From NCBI GenBank assembly GCA_031216445.1, contig CM062210.1:17257501-17321500 (forward strand): 64,000 nt of DNA, in the 5' to 3' direction. Positions 36,701 to 49,000 of the stretch are shown piece after piece. The notes under the pieces are model-generated. The model was not told the origin of the DNA. It saw only the letters and a program-made list of their open reading frames with translations, and ran no database searches. Each line of letters starts with the position of its first letter. The stretch's first letter is position 1. Made by a program: the position numbers and the translations under genes. The stretch is from Lateolabrax maculatus (Eukaryota > Chordata > Actinopteri > Acropomatiformes > Lateolabracidae).

Positions 36701-39700
36701 TGCTATTTAGGTAGACAATACTCATTATTTAGCCTTTTAATGGCAGCTCATTTAGTAATGATTAAAGACAATTGTATAAATACTTTATCCCCTTGTCTGA
36801 TGGAATTACATAATCAAAAATGGATTTAGAAAAGATTAAGCAGTATGAGAGATCAAATTCCATTAATGCGGTGAACTCGATATCAGCCACTTAAAGGTGC
36901 TTTACGTATTTTGTCTCTTCCTTTACTGCAGGTGTCTCAGACTGAGCAACTAAATAGCTGATGCCTTCACACCACTGAATGGAGGTCTTATTCTAGTCTG
37001 GTTCCTCTGGAGCAGCAGGCTATATTCTGCAGACACAGACTGCCCTGCCTGAGCCACTCCAGGCCTATAAATCACAGCACTTACCATGTGCTGGGAGCAG
37101 GGATGGGGCTAATAGGGCTGTCAATGATACCCTGTTGACCTCAGGCCCTTTTCCTAAGACTATTTTGTTAAGAATATTTTGTGCGTGAGTGTGTGTGTGG
37201 TTTGGACTTCATGCCAGCAGGGGTAAACATGTATACACAGATACATAGGAGAGTATGTCTGCAATGCTGGACTGGTGACAGGCGGACTCAGGCCACTGCC
37301 AGCGCTTCATAGAGCTTAATGTAAGAGAGGAATAGCGGGTCTTGGCAGAGGTCGAGCCATAGAGGATGCATGAGGTTTCATACTTCTCTGCAGTCTACAG
37401 CAGACTTAGAGGGAAGGCCCCTAATGACAAGAACAAACCCAATCTCCTGCTCTATTATATGAAAGGTACTGTAGGGACAGAATGAATGATCACTGGTTGT
37501 TTCTTGCTTCATATTTGACACAGGATCTCCTACAATATAAAACTTGATCACTTAATAGGCCTTACTGTCATAAAATGAGTGCAGTGCATGCTGTGCAAAC
37601 GTCTAGTCAGGTCTTTGAATTGAAAATGCACTTAACTCATGAGAATAAAATAATGCAATTACTTTTGTAAGTGATTTCTCCAGATTAGGCATGTTGTAAA
37701 TGCATTACAGCCACTAAAAATTAAATGTTTTAATTGACTGCTGCAGTTATTAAAAAAAGCAACAAAAATGCTCAACTACTTAGAACATAATAAGCTACAA
37801 ATTCACTTCTGTTGAGAAAATGAGCTTGTACACTGGAGACAGGATTAGTTTTAGTGTGGCAATTAGTAGAATGGTTCTCATGAGAGAAGAGCAAGGCGGT
37901 AGTACTGTGACTGCCCAGCAGAGGGGGAGCAACCTTAATGAGGGCTGAACACAATACCATGTGTGTCAGGGACCCAGCTCAGCTTGTTAATCTGCAGTAA
38001 TGTTACACTTAAAGTAAATTTAACAGAAACACACATAGTGCCCCTTTTTTTAAAGTGGTGTGGTTAATTATCCTTTTATTGTGTCAGAAAAAAATCTGCT
38101 TAGTAAAGAAAAGTCAATTATGAAAAGGTTTACAACGTACAATACTGAAATGTTTGTTTATCTGTTAACTAGTGACACATTTTATATCAGACACAATATT
38201 TCTATCTGTGAGAATATGAAAATTGTTTTATGTTTACAAGGCCAAAGGCCAACCAAACTGATAGCAGCTGGTCAATTCTGTCTTTATTTAAACAGAGACA
38301 AAACACTCAAATTACTTTTCATGGCTTAGTTGCTAAACTCACTATCTGAAGTTATTCGCTCCTGTCTCTTAAAACAACAGTTTTGTCTTTTTTAGTAAAG
38401 TTGTTACTTTCCTTGCCTTGTTTCCAGTCTGGTTTCCAAAATGTACTGAAGGCCTATATGTTGTACACATGACTATATATTGCAGAATATAGCCTATAAA
38501 TATATATGCTTGAATACAAAGTATGATAAGATGTTTGCTTACACTCTGACACTGACACGTTACAGACTGGAATAAGGAAGGTGAATTATGTTAAATCTCG
38601 TTTTCCATGTCAGTGTGTTACAGTCATCTCCTACAGTACATACATACTATATAAACCCATGCTTGCTAGACACAGACTTAAATCTGCATGCTGGATTTTG
38701 TGAGGGACCATGTAACCATTTTACAGGCACAGTTCTCCAGTCATACAAGTATAAAAACAAACACATAGGAAACCTAGGCAAATATTCCTACATAAATATC
38801 ATTAAAACACAAAACAGAACATCCATGTGTCGCTTTATAAAAGTGCTAAACTTCCGAGTACAAACGGCTGTCTATAGTGCAAGGGAAAGGGGGAAAAAAA
38901 GATCTCCTCCTAAAATAAAACAGATATTTAACTTGGCTCATGGTAAGTTTCAGCGTCTGATGGTAATGATATTATAAAATGACTACTGGACAAACCCCAT
39001 AAATAACTGCGCTGTGTGGTTTCCAGACAGATAGAAAGCTGGGACATGTTGGTTACTGAAGTGCTGCATCTTGTTGAAGCAGGAACACACACACAACCCT
39101 AAAGCTCACGCCACAATCCCGCTGAAAAGTATAAAATATGCAAACCAGTGAGGTTTTTTTAAATCTGAATTTGCCTCTTTCATATCATTTACATCTTCTT
39201 TTTTCCTTTGTGGAAAGGAATAGCAGCCTGCTTTTAGAGTGGGAATTTCCTTCTATTATATTCTATTTTGCTAAGCTAAAAATATCTACCTAGAGTTGAA
39301 CTTTACAGCAGTGTTTTCTATAAAAGATTTACTCGGTTGCACTGTGAATGATCTTATTTAGCACCAAGCCACAGAATACAAATCTGTGTGTAATATAAAG
39401 AAATCCTTTACTGTATAAAACTATGTACTGTAGACTATTATCACACACTGAAATAACATTGACTCATTCAATTTTCTTTAAGTTGAAGCAGCATTTAAGG
39501 TATTTTTTACTGTGAAATAGAAGGGGACAGGTTTGCTACGTGCAACAAAAAAGATTCCTGTCGAAATAAAGCAAACACAGTCTGTTCTAATGTATCTGTC
39601 TGAATGACACTGTCCAGATAAATAGATAATAGAGACCACTGAGTGAGGTAGGGTAATCTCTGAAGTCAAGAGGTCGGAGGTATACCCAGCCAGTCTGGGT

Positions 39701-42700
39701 CATTGGCGTTTCTATCCTCTTTCCTTTTCCTTCCATGTTTTGACACATTAATATTCACCATATGCCCTGTCAGACCTATCACAGGCGCGCTTCATTTTTA
39801 TGCTTCTGCGGTGTGGGCAAACAGAGCGTACAGCTGCTGCCGTCAGACAGCTCTTTCCCCTGTGCCTTGGCTCACATGTGCAACCAAACAGGCCTGTGTC
39901 AGAAACCAGGAATCCACGAGCCGAGCCAACCACTTCAATAAGCGCCTTCCAACAAAGCGCCGCTTTAAATGGGAGCCACCTATACTTTATTTCATCTGAC
40001 ATCCTCTTTTTTACTGAGTGGCACCTTGATACGACTGAGGCAAAACAGACAGGTGGGATTATGTGATTGGAAAATTACCTTTCGTGATACCAGCTGCCCT
40101 ACGTTCTCCTGCACTTCCATGACTAAATATTATTTTCCATGCATTGCAATTCTTAAGAGGTTTTTGAAAGTTGAATACTGACTCAGGATAGCATCACATT
40201 TCTTGCACAGATGACAGGAAAAAAAGCATGGACTTTATTGTTTCCTGTCAGTTGTAGCCTGCCTTCGCCTGCAGTAGTACAGCTCTCTTTACAAATCACT
40301 ATTTTGGCTTGAAATCCATCAGAGGACGGAAACAGTGGTGTGCAGGGTAACGTCCCCATACCTTCAGGTACTTGACCAGTTTCTGGATCTGCCAGTATTC
40401 AGAAGGCAGGTCTGTGTTACTCTCTGGACGGCGCTCTGGCTGCTCCTCCTCCTCCTCACTCTCAGATGAACTTTCACTGAAAGCGTCCACTGGCATGGCT
40501 CCTGCTGGGGTCTTGCTGAACAGAAAAGAGGAGATAACAGTGCACTTAAGACCTGAGATAACAATCCATAAAGGTGTGGGATAGTGTAACAATTAGACAA
40601 TTCACAGCCAGACAAAGGGGATGGAATATAATACGATGAAATCTCTTTTCCTGTGATTTAAATGGAAAAACAGCCTGGTCATCCCACACAAGGAGACCCA
40701 TTAAGGACTTTGAAATTCAAGTGTCAAGTTTGAACTTCCTCAGAATCTAAGCAGCAGGAAAATAAAGATTGGAATAATGTCATGGGAGGACTGGAGTCTT
40801 CATCATATACAGAGCAAAGACTCCTGCTCGGGCTATTGATGCAAACAGAAACGCAGATGGCTTTCTGAAGTTGCTCGGGTCACTTGCATAACTATATCAT
40901 GAAAATTGTGCACTGTGGAGCAATGAAATTTGGTACACATTCAAATGGGGCCACTGAGAGTCAGTTCCCATGTACATACAAATAGCATTGACATGGGAGC
41001 GTATTATCAGAAGGAGCCAGCCGTTATGAGGGAGTGTTTTCCAGGAAGCAACGTGATAAACACCGAACGAGTTCTTCATGAAGCTGCCAGGCCTACACAC
41101 TGTCTTGGGTGGTGTGCAGTCATAACTGTGATTGAGTGAATGCACCCTGGCGTCTTTATTGCATGTAAACTAATTGATGAGTAAAGAATGCTATCAGAGA
41201 ACAGTGGCTAGTGTCAATTTATGATGCTAAAAGTATGTTCGCATTGGCAGATGCAAGCATGGAGATCGCTGCTATTCTTGTTCAGTACAACAGCTGATAT
41301 ATCTGTAGGTTACACTTTCCACTACAAATGTCACCAGTGGCAAAACAGCATTTAGCTCTTCTTACCTGTTCCTAAATTTTGTGTTGGTTACTCTACTACC
41401 TGCAGAGAAAGAAACTGTCCTTATAGATTCCGACAAAGGAGAACTAATTCAGGACACTTACATTTTCAGGGAGGACAGGCGCCCAGGTAAAGAGGACACA
41501 GAGAATTCTGCTTTCATTTTGCTCTTGGCTCCTGGTCCCAGCTTTTTCTTCTGTACTTCACCAGATTTCTCTCCAGAGCTTTTACTGGGTTTCTTTCCCT
41601 CTGCTTTACTGTAATGATGTGAAATAAGAGTCATTATGCCTGCTTCTATTTTCGAAATGGTTATTTTTTGAAACATAATCATTATTTAACAATTCGAGAC
41701 AAGGCATCAGCGGGCATGTTTTTTTTTTTTTAAGCAATTGAGATACTTTTATCTTGAGCCAGTTTCTCCTCAAATGGGTATAGTTATCACAAGGTACAGC
41801 TGCAACAGCTCAGCCCTTGCTAGATCTATTTATCAATCAAAGACCATATGTGATAGATCTTTTTGGGATTTTTTCTAAGACTTTTTCCCAAGATTTCTGT
41901 CTGTAATTGGGCGGAAAGGGTTTCCACACTGTAAATGCATTTATGAACTCAGATCATTGTGTAATCAGGAATATTTGCACTTGCCCTAAAATTTATAAAC
42001 CATATAACCATCTCTTTATAATGTGTGACTGCTGGCAGACACACTGAGCACATGTGACGCAGGCTTGGCATCCCTGTCACATAAAGATCATCTCCTCAAC
42101 AGGAGAGCTCCCACGTGGTAGCCTGAAGATATTTCAGGACACATCTTACGAGAGGAATTATCACATACCCACATGGAGACATGAGACCGAGATTCTTCCA
42201 TCTTGGACATGGTTCATATTTCCTCTTGCCGCCTGCCTTGTTCGGCATTTTCTGTTGTCTCGCCTTCTCATGCACATTCTTTTCCTGTTGCTCGTAAGAC
42301 CTCTGGGGTTGGCCTTGTTCCTCCGCATCAACCGATTCCACATGCTGGATCTTTTGTGTTGATGGAAGTTCTTGAACTGCAAAATCCTGTTGGTAAGTGG
42401 AAAAAGACAACGACTGGAGAGTGAGGAAAAAGACCTCTTTCAGTTCACACCAAAGTTCTAGTGGTGAGATATACAATAAATTTCGTTTGTAAAACCATAT
42501 GTACTCGGGTTGTAAATTGATACTTATTAAAACAATATAGTCATTCTGATCTACACTTGTGCTTCTTGTGAAGCTGTGCGCTATATTTTCCACCCACCAT
42601 CTGACATGATGCCCCTCTCTTCATTATTTGCGACACATAACATTTTAACGTCTGACAAAGTGTTGGCCGTTTCACTCCGAGAAGAGGCACATAAAAGTAC

Positions 42701-45700
42701 AGAACAGTATCAGTGACACATGAAAAACATAAAATTCACATAAAAGCCCTTTCTCAACAATATGCAGACCTGCATAACAATTCACTCTTTATTAAGGCAC
42801 TGGAATAAAATAATACTTTCCCAGTGCTTTACACAGAAGAGGTCCCCCTCTGTTAATTGGCTGAACAATATCAAACAGTTTATTGTTTCTGTACATTCCT
42901 CCACCTAAAACCTTGCAGCTTGGCACAGACAAAGTAACGCCTTTGTGTCACTGTTTTTCAGTTATGATTCTTTCTTTTTTTTTCTGAAGTTTTGAAGGTC
43001 TTTATACCAAACTTTACAACCTATATACGAATGCCAATAAGACACATATGAATGGTTTGCAGGCAGGAGAGTTTTAATCACAGACACCTGCTCTGCAGAA
43101 ATAGCTCAGACTGTCATTGTTTGTTAGGGGCTCAACATTTTTAAGGGCAGGGAAAAAGAATTAAGATGTATTTCTATGGCTTGTGCTCATGCACAAGTGG
43201 GAGCCAAGCATGCCCAATCACTTTTCCAAAGACTTGTTTTTCATAAAACACAAAGTGACCTGCTATTGGAAACATACAAGTCAATTCACCCAACCACAGA
43301 CCCACAGTCTGACTTTATTAGGCAAACCAACCTTCTTTAATTCTATTATATTTGAAATGGACGAAAAACCTTACTAAGAAGAGAACACTCCAAATTCCTT
43401 GACATGCCACAGTAAAAAATCTTATTACAGGTGCCTTTCTGCATCTGAAAACACTACAGGCCTGAAGACAAATGCTGTGTTTAGGCTTTTTTTTTATAGC
43501 AGGTGACATTCAATCATTAGCACTTTTCCTATTTCTTCACTTGTCTTTTTTCCAAGCATTTGACTACTAATAAAACCTAAACTCCAACTATTTACATGTG
43601 TTTGGAGTAGACTTGTATCTAATTACTTGATCCATACTGATGGAAAATCAGCAGGGCAGCAAATCTGAAGACATTGGCCATAAAACATCTGTCAGTGGCA
43701 AGATTCAAGCAGTCTCAACTGACTGACTATGACAGTGAGACAGTCTATATTAATTTCAGGATGTGAAGAACGAAAACAAATCTACAACCCGGGGAGTTTT
43801 TGCTTTTCAGTGATCGTCTTGCGCATGCAAATAAGCAGCATGTCCAATTTCCAATCACGCTGTGATGTCAAAACGAATCCACAACACTGAACAGAGAAGG
43901 CGAGTCTGCTTCCTCCCTGTGTTGCAGCCCTCGTCTCCTTTGGCTGCCTCTGCTCATTTGATTGAGGCTGTCTAATCTAATAGAACTGTTAAAAAATGGC
44001 CTGCTTCCTCACATTGGGAAGGAGCAGATATGTTTGGAGATTAGGTGTTGTTATCTTTGGCTATCGCCTTCCAAATTTGGGCTCTCCGCGTTGCAATCAG
44101 GGAACTGAGACGGAGCTATGCAAGATCGTGTTTCTGAAAGACACCGCTGCTGTTGCTCTCTTCTCTCAAATTAAAACTGGAATGGATCATGTCCATAAGA
44201 ATGACTGCAATTACTTAATATCTCAGACAAAGGATGCATATTGCCCCATTTGATTGCTGTCGTCAGCAATCAATCAAATGAATTTCAAAGCAATGCGTTC
44301 TTAAGTTGAGCCCATCATATGAAGGTGATTAGCTCAAGCAGAGGCAGAGAGAAAATATTCAGCAGTGAGAGTGAAACTAAAGTTACAGGACACTGCAAGG
44401 CACATATCAAAGGAGTTAAAGAATCCAGAAGAAAAAGACCTTGACAATGATTTGTGCCTCCGCAAACTCGTTCACAGCCATTTTTACTGCGGCTGTCCAT
44501 CATTTTTAGATCTTTCAGACTCGAGGCATCACTCTTCACACAGGGCTAATAAAACATAAAAGCCTGAATGTCTTTTTTTAACATGGTTCAGCCTGGCACT
44601 ACTCATTGGTTTATTAAAATCAAGAGAAGATGGCGCAGTCCTATGGCGACATAGTGTTGCTAACCTTTATGTCCTAAGGGTTCATTGCATGCGAGGCAGG
44701 TTCTTGTTGTTCTCGTTTTGTGTGAGCTCACCAAACCAAATTTCGATCAACTATGATGAAATGGCAATAAAGTATTGAAAGTAAAGTCTTCACTAACCAC
44801 ATTCCAGCTTACTAAAGCACCTTTACATTTAATTAAATCTTTATTCTACTATGTCTTCGTATAATTTCATTTTAATAAGACTAAGGCCAAAATGACTCCC
44901 TCATCCACTCATTCACGACTTGCGATATACTAGACACTCAATAGTTTACTCTATAGTCAGCAGTAAATTTAGATTCTGGAAATTTTGAACCATCATCATT
45001 TTGCATCTTCACTTGATAGGTGACAGCCAGAGTCACACAATGGCTATTTTTACATCTGTAGAAATGAGCATTGCTTTGTGGGATTGATAGCAAAAAGTAG
45101 AAGTAGTACATGCCTTATACGTTTCCATTGGAATTTTTGAGGGAACTATATGGTGTATACGTTTCTCAATCAGAATTTGGATAATCATATAAAATGGTGG
45201 AGGGTAAATATAGTGCACTTCATTCAAAATAGGAAAAAGAGTCTACAGCCACGCCAGCAGTGCTTCCAGGTAAATGTTAATGTCAGCATGTTAACATGCT
45301 CACAATGACCATATTAACATGCTGATGTTCAGCAGGTATAATGTTTACCGTGTTCACCGTCTTAGTTTAGCATGCTGAGGATTATGGGAATGTCATTAGT
45401 TTTGCAGGTATCTGGTCATAAATAAAAGTACTGGACACATTTTGACCTAAATGGTGCTAAATGAAAAGTCAGGGGATCAACAAAGTTATTAGAATTCCTC
45501 CTGAGGGGAACGTGAATGTCTGTACCAAATTTTGTCCAATCAACCAAATAAATGTTGAGATATTTCACTGGATAAGTGAAATCTGAAAAAATGAATCTCC
45601 GTGTCAATCCTAATTGACATCTGTAAATTATATTACTTAGACAGCTGTACATTTGATTTGCACTGTGGGTAAATCATTTTACACAACTTTTTGCTGAGAA

Positions 45701-46062
45701 TGACATCATGACAAACAAATCACTTTACAATGATTATTTTAAAAAGAATGTATTTATTGCCTTTCCCTCTTTTAGGAAACAGAACCGATGTCCACACAGA
45801 GCAGGCAGTGAGAAGTAAGTGGTCTTTGAAGGCTTTGATGAGCCTGTGATGATGCCACATTTTCCGACAAACATCAGTGTGAGTGAGAAAAAAGATCATA
45901 TTTTTAAATGATTAACAGATTTTTGGGTGCATCTGGAATCTATTATTGAGGCGATTTGTCATGTCGTCAAATTACTGAAGCAGGAAATAGCACTACTGAA
46001 TAAATCACGCATATTTCAATGTCTGGAAATGAGCGTGTGTGTCTGTCTTTCTGTCTGTGTGC

Positions 46063-46093
<31 letters not shown>

Positions 46094-49000
46094 TGAGGGG
46101 CTGGATGGTGGGTGGGATGGGGCTGTGCTGTTTTAATGTTGGAACACGGAGGAGGTCGCTTCAGAAATTTTTCAACACAGTGACAACCAGACACTAGCTC
46201 ACTAGCGTGGAACAGCAGAGACACTGATTACACAATCCTAACTCTGTTTACGAATATGAGTCACACAGCATCAGGGACCAAATCAGAGGTTCAGAGAGAA
46301 GGACCTTGTTCATGGGACAAAGAGGCATTTCAACACCCACACATCCTTGCTTTGAGAGCTAAAATTCAAGGCTACAAAAAGGAGGTCTTAATGTGTTGAT
46401 GATAATTGCATTTGCATGTATTCCACTGTACCTGCTTGTTTATGTTCTCAGCAAAATATGGAGATCTGCTCTTCAGAAGTGTTACCAGGTCTTTGTACAT
46501 ATCACTTGTTCGCTCATAGCCACTCTCCTCCCCCTCCTGTTTTATGCACTGTGAAAACAAAGTGAAAAACAGCTTCATTAATTCTAAAAACCACAATTAT
46601 AATGTGACCCACATGTCAGCTGGAATAGCTGAGGTTGGAAAGCTCAGAGTATCTCCAGGCAGCCTCAAAGAGGAAGTGTAAAACCATGTAAACCACTAAA
46701 TTAGGTTTAAGACACTACTGCTCTTTGAGGTTTCATTTGCATCAATGTCACCCATTCGGTTTTAGGTTGTAGTCTTTTCACCTTGGCCGAACCGTTTCCA
46801 GGTGAAGAAACAGAGGCAGGAAACCTATGGCTTGTCAGTGAAAGAGTGAAAGGTGCTGCAGCACACAAAATCCTCTTTTAGAAATGATTGCAAACACATT
46901 CAGAAAAATTCCTGGCATTTGGCAAGTTTTTGGAAGCTATCTATACAATAGTACACTTTGGGAATTTCGGGGGGGACAGTTAAAAGCCTGATACGTGATT
47001 TTTTAATACAAATTTCAGGTATATTTATGAACATAATTGAAAACTCTGAGTTATAGTTTGTCACCTGATCATAATACTCATGCTGCAAATATTATATTAA
47101 GAGACTTTTAATAGCATCAGAAAACAGGTGGTATCTTCAATTTTGTTGTTGTCTTGTAATAGTGAATGTATTGTAAACTGGTAACTGCAACTTTTTTTCA
47201 ATTATTGAGTTACGGTGATCTGCTCTTAATGACTGCACATGCCCAGTGTCTAAACATGTTGGATGGAGTATACCGCGGTGCTCTACATTTTATTACTAGG
47301 TGTGGTTATCTTGTAGACCACTGTACTTTGTTTAAATACACCGCCCCTTCCAGCTGGAACAATGTACAGAGGGAGTTAAAACTGTCAGAAGTGATTACTC
47401 TTGGTGAACTCAAGTCAGTTTAAAACGATCTGGAAAATAGTACTCTTGGTCAAAGCCTTTGCTACTAAAAATGAATTGTTTTCACCTTAATTTTGATAGT
47501 TTTGGAAACTCACTACTGTTGTTATGCATCTTAACTGCATATTATCTATACTCTTTTGTAGCATGTTTGTCTTGGTCTGTTTATATTGTTGGATTTATTG
47601 TTGTGACCCTGTTTTTATGCCGTCTTGGTCAGGTCTCTCTTGAAAAAGATATGCTAATCTCAACGAAACTTTTACCTGATTAAACAAAGGAAAAATGGCA
47701 AATTAAATATTATCTTGATGGATAACTGTGTGCTGTGATGTTGGTACAAGGTTGGTATTGTAACAGTTGTTGGAGAGGAGGATACACACAGTAACTACAT
47801 TTGGTAAGGCCTACCTCTTACAGTCAAGATTTATGAATGAAGAACAGCACTAGAGGCATTGGGAATAACTCTTTTCAAAATCACTGGAGCACTACATAGC
47901 GAACATACAGAGGTGAATTTGCTGCCAGTTACCTGACTTTGCAATAATGGATTGGTCTGTCGGAAATCATTTGCCAGGAACTAACCCGCCATGAACCTTT
48001 TCTCACACAGAAACCAACATTAAGATTACTGTTGCCGCTGATGTAGTCCACAGTGCTTTATTTTCCTAGTCTTACCCCACTGAGAAAAACTCCAGCACTG
48101 CTGCAGGTGATGAACAGGGTCTCCGTGTCACATGGCTCAATCACAAGGTAACAAATCTCACCATGCACCTGTCTCCACGGAGGGGAGCGGCAGCCATTTG
48201 AAAATTCATAATCTAAAAAGCAGAGCAAAAAAAAAAAGCAAGCAAATTTATACTATGTAGTGCAGCCTGATATCGAGTGACAATATGCTTGGCTCCAAAG
48301 GAAGAAGGAAACAGGGGAAAACAGTGGATCAAAAAGAGAAATCATCACAAATGCCTGGGCTGCTAAACAGGATGACAGTACTCCAAGTAGCACAGGTCTG
48401 AGACATGAGCCCAGGGTATAGCCATAGGTTCACTTCCCATATAAATCATCCACTAAGAAACAGGGCCACATTGTGACAGCATCATATTATAAGGCTGGTT
48501 GGGAGAGTATTTTCACAGCAAGTATCAATTCAACCTGAGAAAAGGGGACATGGACCGCTTTTACCACTTGGTGTGCTCATGCAGCTGAATACTTTGTTTG
48601 TGCATGATAAATACACTGCAATGAAGCGAAAAACATGAACTAACGACTTGGTAAACTGGAATCTGACTGATGTCTTTTGTGATGGAAGAACACAGACTCT
48701 TTATGCTTTGGAATATCCAGCATTAGTGTTAATAGCAATTGCTTTCCTTGCAACCCAGTGAAATGTGCAGATAATTCAAACCTGATGTGTATCGAACCGA
48801 CTTCAACACCCTCTTTTCCCCTTCACTGCAGAACCGTTTCAACAACTCCACTTCATTCTTCACTGCGGTGGGGTCGAGGCTCACTTGTCTGTAATGAAAA
48901 TGTAGGAAAACAAAACAAAACAAACATCCAATTTATCTCATTCACTCATGGTTCCTTTTTCTAAACCCACTGCCTATTCCAATCAAAACCAACCACACGT

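Larger units (their letters stand above)
42387..46431 (-). other. odad2: odad2 intron 6 (4.0 kb)
   Basis: Holds a unique-looking block with an octamer motif (about 43795-44110), a small hairpin (44250-44273), dispersed repeat copy C (45238-45575) and a TG microsatellite (46063-46088). Confidence 0.65.

Noticed and set aside
44250..44273. Small hairpin TTGATTGCTG-TCGT-CAGCAATCAA
   Set aside because: A 10-bp stem is within chance expectation for a window of this size and has no associated feature.
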